The position numbers and the translations under genes were made by a program. This document shows positions 50,598 through 60,462 of a stretch of DNA of 64,000 bases, piece after piece (the first letter of the stretch is position 1; each line of letters starts with the position of its first letter). Under the pieces are notes generated by a model that was not told the DNA's origin, did no database searches, and saw only the letters and a program-made list of their open reading frames with translations. Source of the stretch: Vibrio ponticus (GTDB taxonomy: Bacteria; Pseudomonadota; Gammaproteobacteria; Enterobacterales; Vibrionaceae); assembly GCF_009938225.1 (NCBI RefSeq), contig NZ_AP019657.1:1240001-1304000 (forward strand), written 5' to 3'.

Positions 50598-51344
50598 ATG
50601 ATTTCTGAAAAGCCTGCAAAACGCATTCAGTCGGGTGGTTGTGCTATACATTGTCAAGATTGCAGCATTAGCCAGCTTTGCATTCCATTTACGCTAAATG
50701 AGTCTGAGCTGGACCAACTTGACCAAATCATTGAACGTAAGAAACCAATTCAAAAAGGCCAAGAACTATTTAAGGCTGGTGATGAGTTGAAGTCTCTGTA
50801 CGCGATTCGTTCAGGCACCATCAAGAGCTACACTATTACCGAACAAGGTGACGAACAGATTACAGCGTTCCACTTAGCCGGTGATTTAGTGGGCTTTGAT
50901 GCAATTACTGATGATAGCCATCCTAGCTTTGCTCAAGCCCTTGAAACATCTATGGTTTGTGAAATCCCATATGAAATCTTAGATGATCTTTCAGGCAAGA
51001 TGCCTAAACTTCGCCAACAAATCATGCGTTTGATGAGTAACGAAATCAAAGGCGACCAAGAAATGATCTTGTTACTTTCTAAGAAGAACGCTGAAGAACG
51101 CCTAGCCGCATTTCTATACAACCTTTCTACGCGCTTCTCTCAGCGTGGCTTTAGTCCACGTGAATTCCGTCTAACCATGACGCGTGGAGATATTGGTAAC
51201 TACTTGGGGCTAACGGTTGAAACCATCAGCCGCCTATTGGGTCGTTTCCAAAAGTCAGAAATTTTAAGCGTTAAAGGTAAGTACATCACCATTATCGACC
51301 ATGATGCTTTGAAACAGTTAGCGGGCGTTTCAACAGAATCTTAA
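50598..51344 (+). CDS. fnr: Oxygen-responsive regulator FNR
   Basis: FNR is a global regulator that binds DNA as a dimer when it holds a [4Fe-4S] cluster under low oxygen. The 248-residue product is nearly collinear with E. coli FNR (250). Cluster ligands are Cys19, Cys22, Cys28 and Cys121, inside the conserved [10 protein letters not shown] and S-M-V-C-E segments. The recognition helix V-E-T-I-S-R-L near 208-214 is intact. It lies after the oxidase assembly genes and before uspE-ttcA, as in other gammaproteobacteria. Confidence 0.98.
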   Translation: MISEKPAKRIQSGGCAIHCQDCSISQLCIPFTLNESELDQLDQIIERKKPIQKGQELFKAGDELKSLYAIRSGTIKSYTITEQGDEQITAFHLAGDLVGFDAITDDSHPSFAQALETSMVCEIPYEILDDLSGKMPKLRQQIMRLMSNEIKGDQEMILLLSKKNAEERLAAFLYNLSTRFSQRGFSPREFRLTMTRGDIGNYLGLTVETISRLLGRFQKSEILSVKGKYITIIDHDALKQLAGVSTES

Positions 51345-51354
51345 TAACTTCAAT

Positions 51355-51380
51355 GATGTAGCTCTTTAATGAGCTACATC
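51355..51380 (+). terminator. Hairpin after fnr
   Basis: A 10-bp stem (gatgtagctc/gagctacatc) with a 6-base loop and a weak T tract, 11 bases after the fnr stop. Confidence 0.65.
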
Positions 51381-51447
51381 ATACTTTCCTCTCCTTTCCA
51401 GCATATTTTGCTAAAAAAACTCATCGAACTGCGCTAAAGTGAAGTCA

Positions 51448-51476
51448 TACCCAAGTATTTTCAAACTGATTGGGTA
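51448..51476. repeat. Short inverted repeat upstream of uspE
   Basis: Arms tacccaa and ttgggta are separated by 15 bases. The ends recall the TATACCC/GGGTATA ends of the ERIC element at 28006-28132, so this may be a strongly shortened relative or a separate small repeat. Confidence 0.4.
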
Positions 51477-51529
51477 GCTGTCGGCCGGTTGACTTAGGTT
51501 TAGGTCACCTCTTCACTAAGGAGTTAACA

Positions 51530-52477
51530 ATGAGTATTTATAATAACATCCTAGTAGTAGCCAATATTAATAGCGACGAGCAACCTGCCCTTGCACGCGC
51601 TATGCAGTTAGCTGCCAAAAGCCGCTCACGCAGTCACATTACGTTTTTTCTCTCTATATATGATTTCTCATATGATATGACCTCTATGCTCTCTGTGGAT
51701 GAGCGTAACGCCATGCGTAAGGGTGTCATTCATCAACGTGAACAGTGGATGCGAACCGTAGCTGAGCCCTACATTAATGATTCAGTTGATTTCGACGTCG
51801 TCGTTGTCTGGCATAACCGTCCATACGAAGCCGTGATTGCTCAGGTGTTTGCAGGCGAGCACGATATCGTGATTAAAGGCACACGTAAGCATGATGTCTT
51901 AGAGTCAGTCATTTTCACCCCGACTGATTGGCACTTATTGCGTAAATGCCCTGCTCCTGTTTTATTGGTTAAGAACTCGGATTGGCCTGAGAATGCAAGT
52001 ATCCTTGCCTCAGTTCATGTTGGTTCTGAAAACGAAACCCATCAAACCTTAAATGATTCGATGGTCGACCAACTGAATAGCTTGTCAGAGCGTCTAGGCG
52101 CTCGCCCATATCTGGTCAACGCTTATCCAGTCACGCCTGCTAATATCACTATTGAGCTGCCTGAGTTTGATCCTACAACTTACACTGACGCAGTACGTGG
52201 TCATCACTTAACGGCGATGAAAGCGTTGCGTCAAAAGCATGGTTACGATGAAGATCAAACCATCGTTGAGCAAGGTTTGCCGGAAGATATTATTCCGGAA
52301 GCGGCCGAAAAACTGAATGCGGCAATGGTCATTATCGGTACCACTGGTCGTACGGGTTTGTCAGCGGTGTTTATTGGTAACACTGCAGAGCACGTTATCG
52401 ATAAGATCAACTGCGATATCATGGCATTAAAACCTGAAGGCTATATCAGCCCATTAGACCCTTCTACCGCGATCTGA
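51530..52477 (+). CDS. uspE: Universal stress protein UspE
   Basis: UspE has two tandem Usp domains in one chain and is linked to stress survival, motility and aggregation in E. coli. The 315-residue product begins M-S-I-Y-N-N-I-L-V-V and has Usp core segments in both halves (first domain about 1-150, second about 155-305, with I-I-G-T-T-G-R-T-G near 275-283). AAGGAG at 51518-51523 fixes the ATG at 51530. It lies between fnr and ttcA, as in E. coli. Confidence 0.95.
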   Translation: MSIYNNILVVANINSDEQPALARAMQLAAKSRSRSHITFFLSIYDFSYDMTSMLSVDERNAMRKGVIHQREQWMRTVAEPYINDSVDFDVVVVWHNRPYEAVIAQVFAGEHDIVIKGTRKHDVLESVIFTPTDWHLLRKCPAPVLLVKNSDWPENASILASVHVGSENETHQTLNDSMVDQLNSLSERLGARPYLVNAYPVTPANITIELPEFDPTTYTDAVRGHHLTAMKALRQKHGYDEDQTIVEQGLPEDIIPEAAEKLNAAMVIIGTTGRTGLSAVFIGNTAEHVIDKINCDIMALKPEGYISPLDPSTAI

Positions 52478-52491
52478 TAACGTTTAGTAAC

Positions 52492-52519
52492 AATCCCCTC
52501 GCTATCGAGGGGATTTTTC
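52492..52519 (+). terminator. Terminator after uspE
   Basis: A 10-bp stem (aatcccctcg/cgaggggatt) with loop ctat is followed by five T. Confidence 0.92.
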
Positions 52520-52651
52520 TGTCCAACGGCCAAAACCACTAGCTTCTCGTTGATTTATCCGTATCATACGCCCTTCGTACTTTTCTTAAGGCATTTATGA
52601 CCTTATTTGAGTATCGATGTGTTTTAAGATTACAGATAAGACTGCGAACTA

Positions 52652-53584
52652 ATGACCGAGCAAACTCAAGAGCTGACTAAAGCTCAACAATATAATTTCA
52701 ACAAACTTCAAAAGCGCATCCGCCGCAACACTGGCCAAGCGATCCAAGACTTCAACATGATTGAAGATGGCGACCGCATTATGGTTTGTCTATCTGGCGG
52801 TAAAGACAGCTTTACTATGTTGGATATACTGATGAGCCTGCAAAAGAGCGCGCCAATTTCGTTCTCTCTAGTAGCGGTAAACCTAGACCAGAAACAACCA
52901 GGTTTCCCGGGTCATATCTTACCTGAATACCTTGAATCAATCGGTGTTGAGTACAAGGTTGTAGAAGAAGACACGTACTCAATCGTGCAAGACAAGATCC
53001 CTGAGGGCAAAACGACTTGTTCTCTATGTTCACGTCTGCGCCGTGGTATTTTGTACCGCACAGCAAAAGAGCTTGGTGCAACTAAGATTGCTTTAGGTCA
53101 CCACCGTGACGATATCCTAGAAACATTGTTCCTGAACATGTTCCACGGCGGCAAGATGAAAGGTATGCCACCTAAGCTGGTTTCAGACAACGGTGAACAC
53201 GTGGTAATTCGCCCACTCGCGTACTGTCGTGAGAAAGACATCATCAAGTATGCTGATATGCGTGAATACCCTATCATCCCTTGTAATCTATGTGGTTCTC
53301 AGCCAAATCTACAACGTCAAAACATTAAGCAGATGCTAAACGATTGGGACAAGCGTTTCCCTGGTCGTATCGAGAGCATGTTCCGCGCGATGCAAAACGT
53401 GGTACCTAGCCACCTAGCTGACTTTGAACTTTTCGATTTCAAATCGATTAACCGTGATTCAGGCGTGATCAACGGTGGTGATATCGGTTTTGATAAAGAA
53501 GAGATCCCAGCGCAAAACTTCGTTGATGAAGATATCGTGCAAGAGTTTGACCCTAGCCTGAAGCTAGATGTAACAAACTTATAA
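52652..53584 (+). CDS. ttcA: tRNA 2-thiocytidine biosynthesis protein TtcA
   Basis: TtcA thiolates cytidine 32 in some tRNAs using ATP and an iron-sulfur cluster. The 310-residue product (E. coli 311) has the PP-loop S-G-G-K-D-S at 49-54 and the two cysteine pairs C-S-L-C near 124 and C-N-L-C near 214 that bind the cluster. The ATG at 52652 has only a weak ribosome site. It is followed by a strong bidirectional terminator. Confidence 0.97.
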   Translation: MTEQTQELTKAQQYNFNKLQKRIRRNTGQAIQDFNMIEDGDRIMVCLSGGKDSFTMLDILMSLQKSAPISFSLVAVNLDQKQPGFPGHILPEYLESIGVEYKVVEEDTYSIVQDKIPEGKTTCSLCSRLRRGILYRTAKELGATKIALGHHRDDILETLFLNMFHGGKMKGMPPKLVSDNGEHVVIRPLAYCREKDIIKYADMREYPIIPCNLCGSQPNLQRQNIKQMLNDWDKRFPGRIESMFRAMQNVVPSHLADFELFDFKSINRDSGVINGGDIGFDKEEIPAQNFVDEDIVQEFDPSLKLDVTNL

Positions 53585-53611
53585 GTTGTCTTACGCAACA
53601 CGTTATTAAAG

Positions 53612-53638
53612 AAAAAGGTCGCTGATGCGACCTTTTTT
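53612..53638. terminator. Bidirectional terminator between ttcA and the DUF2987 gene
   Basis: An 11-bp stem (aaaaaggtcgc/gcgaccttttt) with loop tgat has T runs on both strands, between convergent genes. Confidence 0.93.
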
Positions 53639-53661
53639 ACGTTTACGTAAATTGGTGAGTA

Positions 53662-54321
53662 TTACTTTGCCTTAGGCAAATAAGGCAGGACTCTCGCTGT
53701 TGGTTCGGGTAACTTCATTGAGCCACCCTCACCGATTTCACTTAACGCGATTTGAACTTTGCCATTTACAATTGGCTTAGTGGTGCCATTTGAGAAAGTG
53801 ATATTAGAATTTAGCTCGTTGGCAAACTCTAGCGTCACCCCTTCAACATCCGGCGTAAACCAACTCGCAAACATGCCGCCAAGCTCAACTAGAATTGCCT
53901 GCATTTGAGGCAGTAACGATTTCACTTCGTCGTAGTTAACTTGATCTGAAAATGGCTCTTTGGTCATCACGACCATTGAGAAATCGCAGCGCATATCCTG
54001 CGGAGTGTCGACAAACACTAAAGGGTTAGCCGATTTTAAGTTGTCATCAAGTGGTACCATAACCTCTTGATAATCCGATATCTTAAGCTCTTCGTAATGT
54101 TCTTCTTTTTCCATCCAAGCTTTTTCGATATTGCAAAGCTTCTTGGTATCCGCGTTAACGAAGAAAAAGCCAACTTTCACATCATCGTGCCCTTCATTGG
54201 CATTCTTTTTCATATGTGAATAGAGCTTGGAATAAGTGAACATGTATTCTTGGGCTTGGCTAGGTAAAGCAACAGCGCCCAAAAGCGCTGTTGTTAAAAG
54301 TGTGAGCGTTACTTTTTTCAT
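53662..54321 (-). CDS. DUF2987 family exported protein
   Basis: A 219-residue secreted or periplasmic protein of the DUF2987 type, common in vibrios; function unknown. It has a signal peptide (about 1-23, ending S-Q-A-Q), then Y-M-F-T-Y-S-K-L-Y-S, a cysteine in K-K-L-C-N-I and another in M-R-C-D-F. The ATG at 54321 is chosen over TTG at 54324 and shares its first base with the stop codon of bax (TGATG), so the two are translationally coupled. Confidence 0.82.
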   Translation of the reverse strand: MKKVTLTLLTTALLGAVALPSQAQEYMFTYSKLYSHMKKNANEGHDDVKVGFFFVNADTKKLCNIEKAWMEKEEHYEELKISDYQEVMVPLDDNLKSANPLVFVDTPQDMRCDFSMVVMTKEPFSDQVNYDEVKSLLPQMQAILVELGGMFASWFTPDVEGVTLEFANELNSNITFSNGTTKPIVNGKVQIALSEIGEGGSMKLPEPTARVLPYLPKAK

Positions 54322-55148
54322 CAATTCGTTTGATCGTTATAATTTGTCCAGAACTTGTCATTATGTCTGATCATCGTCTGTAAGTCCTTGACGTACGCCT
54401 CACCTCGCTCAGAATACTTGAGCAATCCGTTGGTTAAAGCAATCGCTGCTTTTGTATCGATTAGGCTTTCACCATCGTTTTGACGGTCAAAACGTATTGC
54501 GCGAAGGTCGAAATAAGCTTTATTGCGGTTTACGTTCATAAAATAACGGTGAATCGACTCTTGTACCGAATCAAACTTTGCCACTTCGTGAAAAGAACCC
54601 TCGTTACGCTGTAACGGGACAAGACCGCAGCCTTCGGTGTAACACCACTGCCCAAAGTAGTTATTACCTTTGGTCGCAAACCGAGATGTTCCCCAGGCTG
54701 ACTCATTTGCGGCTTGAGTCATCACCAATGCCTCTGGCAACACGTTAACCCGATGCAGCATTTTATCTAACCAAGCTTCAGTAACGCCTTCTATCGTAAA
54801 TTCAACGTCATATAGCTTACCTAAGCGTTGCGCATAACTCTTATCTTCACCAGTTAATTTATTAGCGTGATAGTTGCTCGCAATGCGCACTAGGCGCGCT
54901 CGCTCTTTTTGTACCCGTTGGTTCTCAAGCTCGACACCGGGTCTCAAATAGTCGAAAAACGCTTTCTTTTTGAGATTTACATCTTCAAAGCCAGCGAAGT
55001 CCGGCGCCGCACCAACCGCTTGACCGATAAATACGACATTATTGGTTGAAGATTGTTCTTCGTCTTTAGGTTGAAATTCAAAGTTGTACCAACCAAAAAC
55101 AGCCACTGCAAGAGTGGCTGTTAGGGCGAAAAAATCAATTTTACGCAT
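54321..55148 (-). CDS. bax: Bax-like glucosaminidase-domain protein
   Basis: This 275-residue protein matches E. coli Bax (274), a protein with a mannosyl-glycoprotein endo-beta-N-acetylglucosaminidase (peptidoglycan hydrolase-like) domain. It has one N-terminal signal or anchor helix (about 5-20), and the domain (about 130-260) includes the probable catalytic Glu in A-N-E-S-A-W-G-T-S-R-F-A and N-Y-F-G-Q-W-C. The ATG at 55148 fits E. coli length; the frame open to 55202 would lie inside the upstream gene. It overlaps that gene by 8 bases and the following gene by 1. Confidence 0.9.
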   Translation of the reverse strand: MRKIDFFALTATLAVAVFGWYNFEFQPKDEEQSSTNNVVFIGQAVGAAPDFAGFEDVNLKKKAFFDYLRPGVELENQRVQKERARLVRIASNYHANKLTGEDKSYAQRLGKLYDVEFTIEGVTEAWLDKMLHRVNVLPEALVMTQAANESAWGTSRFATKGNNYFGQWCYTEGCGLVPLQRNEGSFHEVAKFDSVQESIHRYFMNVNRNKAYFDLRAIRFDRQNDGESLIDTKAAIALTNGLLKYSERGEAYVKDLQTMIRHNDKFWTNYNDQTN

Positions 55149-55938
55149 TAAACACCTGCGGGTTATGGTCATCGTCATCTTTAGGTTTATCTGACGCGAC
55201 AATTTTCAGCTTAATACCGAACATATTTCGGTAAATAATGCCTTTTACATGGAAGAAAAACGGCAGAACGAAGATTAATCCGATACCGTAGAACATCGCC
55301 CCAGCAATAAACATAATCATTAGCATGATGTAGATACCTGATAGGACGAAGATTTTTTTGTTGACTGCACGAAGTGACAACAACAGCGATTGCATTGGCG
55401 GCACTTGTTTTTCACAAATCAACAAAATGGAGTTGCTGAATGCGAGTGACAAGTACATAGACAAAAACGGTAATAACATTCCCGCTACGCCTTGTAGCAT
55501 CAAACTAAACAACGTCGCTAGAATGACAGGGATTGTATATTGCAAACCTTTCATAATATGACGCGGCTTGGTCGTAAGACCGGCTGAATGGCTCATCGCC
55601 ATCAGACAGATACCCGCGTAAATCGGCGCACTGATCACTTCGTAACTGAAGTTTGCTATATATATCGCTTGTACAATTGACGGATTGAATGCTTCTGGAT
55701 CCGTAATCGCATCAAAAATCATCGATGGATCGCCAAGTTGTAGTTTAAGCGCGATATAGAAAACCCCGACTTGAACAAACATAAGCATGATGATAGCTGG
55801 CGAAAATGACAGGAAGTTTTTCACAGTCTGTGCCCATGCTTCTCTAAAAACATCCCCTGCTTTCAGCTCATAGTTACCGGAGACCGCACGTTCAATACTT
55901 CCACCTAGGTTAAAGTCTTTTTCTATATCATTACTCAT
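55141..55938 (-). CDS. Multi-pass membrane protein encoded with bax
   Basis: I do not know a function. The 265-residue product has a soluble N-terminus (about 1-40), about six membrane helices and a charged C-terminal tail (K-P-K-D-D-D-D-H). The ATG at 55938 is preferred for its GGAT ribosome site and soluble start; in-frame ATGs further upstream, at 55971 for example, cannot be excluded. The 8-base overlap with bax implies a shared transcript and maybe a joint envelope role. Confidence 0.7.
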   Translation of the reverse strand: MSNDIEKDFNLGGSIERAVSGNYELKAGDVFREAWAQTVKNFLSFSPAIIMLMFVQVGVFYIALKLQLGDPSMIFDAITDPEAFNPSIVQAIYIANFSYEVISAPIYAGICLMAMSHSAGLTTKPRHIMKGLQYTIPVILATLFSLMLQGVAGMLLPFLSMYLSLAFSNSILLICEKQVPPMQSLLLSLRAVNKKIFVLSGIYIMLMIMFIAGAMFYGIGLIFVLPFFFHVKGIIYRNMFGIKLKIVASDKPKDDDDHNPQVFNA

Positions 55939-56007
55939 TATCAAATCCGGCTTAAAATTACGATTTAGCATTATTGTACCTGAGTAGAACATCGCTCTCA
56001 GATACAT

Positions 56008-56387
56008 GGCATTAAAAATACCGTGAATGTCCCTCTATAGGCAATCTTAACGCTGTAAGTAAAAATTGCGACTTCGCGCATTATACTTAAAGCCTCTCAA
56101 GACTCACATGGAATCTACTTTGCTCGCTTGCTTTCTTGTTCGTTTGGTTGATAATTAACCAGCATAGTTATAAATCATCAAGGGTTTACGTTGAAATTGA
56201 TGCATTTAACTTCCAAGTATAGAAGCACGCAACTTCCGTAAAAACAGTATGGTAAAGAATCTTTACTTTTACCTGCGAAAAATTTTCTATTCTGAAGAAA
56301 GAAAATGCTTTGAATTCACACTATTGGTGATTATCATGCGCGGCTCTAATTGTGTAACTGCGGGTCATTTACGATTTTGAGCTTAGA
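56008..56387. other. Upstream region of potA
   Basis: About 380 bases without a gene. A sigma-70 type promoter is plausible at 56310-56337 (TTGAAT, 16-base spacer, TATCAT). An AT-rich inverted repeat (ggtaaaga/tctttacc-like) lies near 56250-56275. No riboswitch was recognised. Confidence 0.4.
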
Positions 56388-57527
56388 ATGACCAATGTGG
56401 GAGAAAAACAGACGTTGAATAAACAAACAGCAGAGCAACCAGTTATCCGTTTAACTGGGATTAGTAAGAGTTTCGATGGCAAGGAAATCATCGGTAATCT
56501 TAACCTTGATGTTAACCACGGTGAATTTTTAACAATTCTAGGTCCATCAGGTTGTGGTAAAACCACCGTTCTTAGGATGATTGCAGGTTTTGAAACCGCT
56601 GATAATGGTAGCATTATCCTTGACGGTCAAAACGTCACTCAGGTTCCTGCTGAGCAGCGCCATGTAAATACTGTATTCCAAAGTTACGCCCTATTCCCTC
56701 ATATGACCGTGTTTGAAAACGTGGCATTTGGTCTGCGCATGCAGAAAGTGGCAGAAGCTGAAATCGAGCCTCGTGTAATGGAAGCATTGCGCATGGTTCG
56801 CCTTGAGAAAATGGCTCAGCGTAAGCCACACCAACTTTCAGGTGGTCAACAACAACGTATCGCGATTGCGCGTGCCGTAGTTAACAAACCTAAAGTTCTA
56901 CTATTAGACGAATCTCTGTCTGCACTTGATTACAAACTGCGCAAGCAGATGCAAATCGAGCTGAAACAGCTACAGCGTCAACTAGGTATCACCTTTATCT
57001 TCGTAACACACGACCAAGAAGAAGCACTGTCTATGTCTGACCGCATTATCGTTATGCGTGAAGGTGTGATCGAGCAAGATGGTTCACCACGTGAAATCTA
57101 CGAAGAGCCAAAGAACCTGTTCGTTGCTCGCTTTATCGGTGAAATCAACGTATTCAACACAACGATGCTTGAGCGTCTAGATGAGAAGCGTATCCGCGCA
57201 TCAATCGAAGGTGTTGAGTCAGTAGTTTACTACGATCAAGAAGCAAACCCAGGCGATAAACTTCAAGTACTACTTCGCCCAGAAGACTTGCGTATCGAAG
57301 AGATCAAAGAGTCTGAACAACGCGGAATTGTAGGTCACGTTGTAGAACGTACTTACAAGGGCATGACTCTTGATTCAGTTATCGAACTTGAATCAGGCAT
57401 GCGCGTAATGGTAAGTGAGTTCTTCAACGAAGACGATCCAGATGTGGATCACTCTCTTGGCCAAAAGGTTGCTATTACTTGGGTTGAAAGCTGGGAGGTT
57501 GTACTAAATGATGAGCAAGAAGATTAG
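56388..57527 (+). CDS. potA: Spermidine/putrescine ABC transporter ATPase PotA
   Basis: PotA drives polyamine import. The 379-residue product (E. coli 378) has Walker [10 protein letters not shown] near 51-59, the signature L-S-G-G-Q-Q-Q-R near 148, Walker [12 protein letters not shown], and the C-terminal TOBE regulatory domain (about 290-375). It overlaps potB by 20 bases. First gene of potABCD. Confidence 0.97.
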   Translation: MTNVGEKQTLNKQTAEQPVIRLTGISKSFDGKEIIGNLNLDVNHGEFLTILGPSGCGKTTVLRMIAGFETADNGSIILDGQNVTQVPAEQRHVNTVFQSYALFPHMTVFENVAFGLRMQKVAEAEIEPRVMEALRMVRLEKMAQRKPHQLSGGQQQRIAIARAVVNKPKVLLLDESLSALDYKLRKQMQIELKQLQRQLGITFIFVTHDQEEALSMSDRIIVMREGVIEQDGSPREIYEEPKNLFVARFIGEINVFNTTMLERLDEKRIRASIEGVESVVYYDQEANPGDKLQVLLRPEDLRIEEIKESEQRGIVGHVVERTYKGMTLDSVIELESGMRVMVSEFFNEDDPDVDHSLGQKVAITWVESWEVVLNDEQED

Positions 57528-58368
57528 TCTTCAGAACGCTATCATCGCTCTGATTGTTGGCTGGCTAACACTGTTTGTGTTAGTTCCAAACCTAATGATC
57601 ATCGGTACCAGCTTTCTGACTCGTGACGAAGCAAACCTTATCGAAATGACGTTTACTTTCGATAACTACCTTCGCTTAATGGATCCGCTATACGCAAAAG
57701 TGCTGATGCACTCTTTTTACATGGCGATCGTTGCGACGGTACTGTGTTTGATTATCGGTTACCCATTTGCTTACATCGTAGCGAAAATGCCAGAGAAATG
57801 GCGTCCGTTCATGTTGTTTTTAGTGATTGTTCCTTTTTGGACTAACTCACTGATTCGTACTTACGGTTTGAAAATCGTATTGGGTACACAAGGCATCTTG
57901 AACAAATCGCTAATGGCGATGGAAATCATCGATAAGCCACTTCGCCTTATGTATACCGAAACAGCGGTTATGATTGGTCTTGTATACATCCTACTACCAT
58001 TTATGATTCTGCCGCTTTACAGCGCAATCGAGAAGTTAGACGGTACATACATTGAAGCGGCAAAAGACTTGGGCGCAAATAAGTTCCAGACTTTTACTCG
58101 TGTGATTTTACCGTTAACTATGCCAGGTATCATCGGTGGCTGTCTGCTGGTTCTACTTCCAGCACTCGGTATGTTCTACATATCTGACCTTCTAGGTGGA
58201 GCGAAGAACCTACTAATCGGTAACGTGATCAAGAGCCAAGTGCTTAACGCGCGTGACTGGCCATTTGGTGCAGCAACCAGTATTGCCCTCACCTTTGCGA
58301 TGGCTGTGATGTTATACGCCTACTACAGAGCAGGTAAACTATTGAACAAGAAAGTGGAGCTAGACTAA
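57508..58368 (+). CDS. potB: Spermidine/putrescine permease PotB
   Basis: PotB is one of two inner-membrane channel subunits. The 286-residue product has six membrane helices and the EAA loop (I-E-A-A-K-D-L-G-A near 189) that contacts PotA. GGGAGG at 57493-57498, inside potA, supports the ATG at 57508. Its stop overlaps the potC start by one base. Confidence 0.96.
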   Translation: MMSKKISLQNAIIALIVGWLTLFVLVPNLMIIGTSFLTRDEANLIEMTFTFDNYLRLMDPLYAKVLMHSFYMAIVATVLCLIIGYPFAYIVAKMPEKWRPFMLFLVIVPFWTNSLIRTYGLKIVLGTQGILNKSLMAMEIIDKPLRLMYTETAVMIGLVYILLPFMILPLYSAIEKLDGTYIEAAKDLGANKFQTFTRVILPLTMPGIIGGCLLVLLPALGMFYISDLLGGAKNLLIGNVIKSQVLNARDWPFGAATSIALTFAMAVMLYAYYRAGKLLNKKVELD

Positions 58369-59138
58369 TGGGACGTACAGTTAGATTTAGCTTTATGACG
58401 CTCGTGTATGCGTTTCTATACCTTCCTATCATCGTTCTAATCGTTAACTCGTTTAACGACAACCGCTTTGGTATGAAATGGGGTGGCTTTACCACCAAAT
58501 GGTATGAAACGCTAATCAATAATGACAGCCTAATGCAAGCAGCATGGCACTCATTGAACGTTGCAGTGTTTTCAGCAACAGCTGCTACACTTATTGGTAG
58601 CTTAACGGCTGTTGCCCTATTCCGTTACTCATTTAAGGGTAAAGGTCTAGTAAACGGTATGCTTTTCGTCGTTATGATGTCACCAGATATCGTAATGGCG
58701 ATCTCGCTATTGGCACTGTTCCTTGTGATGGGTGCGCAGCTTGGATTCCTGACTCTGTTGGTAGCACATATTACTTTCTGTCTCCCGTTTGTAGTGGTTT
58801 CTGTATATAGCCGTTTAAATGGTTTCGATGTGAAAATGTTGGAAGCGGCAAAAGACCTAGGTGCAAGTGAATGGGTGATTCTAAAGCAGATCATTCTTCC
58901 TCTGGCTAAGCCAGCAGTTGCAGCAGGTTGGTTGCTAAGCTTTACGTTGTCACTGGATGACGTAATCATCAGTTCATTTGTAACTGGTCCAACATACGAA
59001 ATTTTGCCATTGAAGATTTACTCAATGGTCAAAGTGGGCATCTCTCCAGAGGTGAATGCCCTAGCGACAGTCATGTTGATTATTTCTTTAGCTCTTGTAG
59101 TAACTTCACAGTTGCTTGCAAGGGAGAAAGTGAAGTAG
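58368..59138 (+). CDS. potC: Spermidine/putrescine permease PotC
   Basis: PotC is the second channel subunit. The 256-residue product has six membrane helices and the EAA loop ([10 protein letters not shown] near 157). It begins in the potB stop codon (TAATG), so the stoichiometry is held by translational coupling. Confidence 0.96.
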   Translation: MGRTVRFSFMTLVYAFLYLPIIVLIVNSFNDNRFGMKWGGFTTKWYETLINNDSLMQAAWHSLNVAVFSATAATLIGSLTAVALFRYSFKGKGLVNGMLFVVMMSPDIVMAISLLALFLVMGAQLGFLTLLVAHITFCLPFVVVSVYSRLNGFDVKMLEAAKDLGASEWVILKQIILPLAKPAVAAGWLLSFTLSLDDVIISSFVTGPTYEILPLKIYSMVKVGISPEVNALATVMLIISLALVVTSQLLAREKVK

Positions 59139-59156
59139 AATCGCGGACTTTTCACG

Positions 59157-59188
59157 AAACAGAATGGCAAAGCCATTCTGTTTTACTT
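59157..59188 (+). terminator. Terminator or attenuator between potC and potD
   Basis: A 12-bp stem (aaacagaatggc/gccattctgttt) with loop aaa is followed by four T. It may reduce read-through or protect the upstream mRNA. Confidence 0.75.
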
Positions 59189-59243
59189 TAAAACGCTCAG
59201 TTATTTGTGTTCTGAGCAACGTTTGGTTTGGAGACTAACGTCG

Positions 59244-60278
59244 ATGAAAAAATGGGCTACTCTATTAGCTGGTAGTGCATGTGCGCTTTCTCTGTTCTCT
59301 GGTTCAGTGGCAGCGGACGAAAACAAAGAATTGGTATTTATGAACTGGGGTCCTTACATTAACAGTAATATCCTAGAACAATTTACCGAAGAAACAGGCA
59401 TCAAAGTAATCTACTCAACTTATGAGTCGAACGAAACTTTGTATGCAAAGCTAAAAACTCATAACCAAGGTTACGATCTAGTTGTACCTTCTACGTACTT
59501 CGTAGCGAAGATGCGTGATGAGGGTATGCTACAGAAGATTGATAAGTCAAAACTGACTAACTTCAAGAACCTAGATGTAAACTACCTAGACAAACCATTC
59601 GATCCAAACAACGACTACTCTATTCCACACGTTGTTGCGATCACGGGTCTAGCGGTTAACACTGATATGTACGATCCAAACGACTTCCAAAGCTGGGCTG
59701 ACCTATGGAAACCTGAGCTTGAAGGTCAAGTAATGCTAATGGACGACACTCGTGAAGTGTTCCACATTGCACTACGTAAACTAGGTTACTCTGGTAACTC
59801 TACGGATCCAAAACAAATTGACGAAGCATACGCTGAACTACAAAAGCTAATGCCTAACGTTCTAGTATTCAACTCTGATAACCCAGGTGCTCCATACATG
59901 TCTGGTGAAGTTGGCGTTGGTATGCTTTGGAACGGCTCTGCAGCTGCAGCGCAAAAAGAAGGTCTACCTCTTAAACTTGTATTCCCTAAAGAAGGCGGTA
60001 TCGGTTGGGTAGATAACTTTGCAATCTCTTCTGGCGCGAAAAACGTAGAAGCGGCTCATAAGATGATCGACTTCCTACTACGCCCTGAAATCGCAGAGCA
60101 AATTTCTGGTGACACTGGTTACCTAACAGCGGTTAAAGCATCTAACGACAAGTTCAAAGATGTTGCGCCACTGTTCCCATCACAAGAAGATCTTGACCGC
60201 GTTGAATGGCAAGACTCTGTTGGTGATTTGACTGTTAAGTACGAAGATTACTTCCTAAAGCTTAAAGCAGGTCAATAA
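59244..60278 (+). CDS. potD: Polyamine periplasmic binding protein PotD, first paralogue
   Basis: PotD-type proteins bind spermidine or related polyamines in the periplasm for PotABC. The 344-residue product has a signal peptide (about 1-24), opens the mature part with E-L-V-F-M-N-W-G-P-Y-I, and has the family segments I-K-V-I-Y-S-T-Y-E-S-N-E and G-M-L-W-N-G-S. The ATG at 59244 is chosen for its signal peptide; 13 upstream codons are unlike the family. It differs from its neighbour at ligand-pocket positions such as G-P-Y-I versus S-E-Y-I. Confidence 0.95.
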   Translation: MKKWATLLAGSACALSLFSGSVAADENKELVFMNWGPYINSNILEQFTEETGIKVIYSTYESNETLYAKLKTHNQGYDLVVPSTYFVAKMRDEGMLQKIDKSKLTNFKNLDVNYLDKPFDPNNDYSIPHVVAITGLAVNTDMYDPNDFQSWADLWKPELEGQVMLMDDTREVFHIALRKLGYSGNSTDPKQIDEAYAELQKLMPNVLVFNSDNPGAPYMSGEVGVGMLWNGSAAAAQKEGLPLKLVFPKEGGIGWVDNFAISSGAKNVEAAHKMIDFLLRPEIAEQISGDTGYLTAVKASNDKFKDVAPLFPSQEDLDRVEWQDSVGDLTVKYEDYFLKLKAGQ

Positions 60279-60295
60279 ACCGCTTGATAGCAATC

Positions 60296-60325
60296 AAAAA
60301 AGGCAGCATTCGCTGCCTTTTTTAT
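60296..60325 (+). terminator. Terminator between the two potD genes
   Basis: A strong stem (aaaaaaggcagc/gctgccttttt) with loop attc and a T run. It suggests that the second potD has its own promoter in 60326-60462. Confidence 0.9.
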
Positions 60326-60462
60326 TTGGGGACTGATATAATCGCGTGCTGCTAGATTATTCACAATCTAGTCATAATCACTTTTATACTTTTATATGCT
60401 GACTCAGGGAATGTTATCAGGATTGGTAATGTGCTGAATTGGTGAGATAAAACGGAAATATA

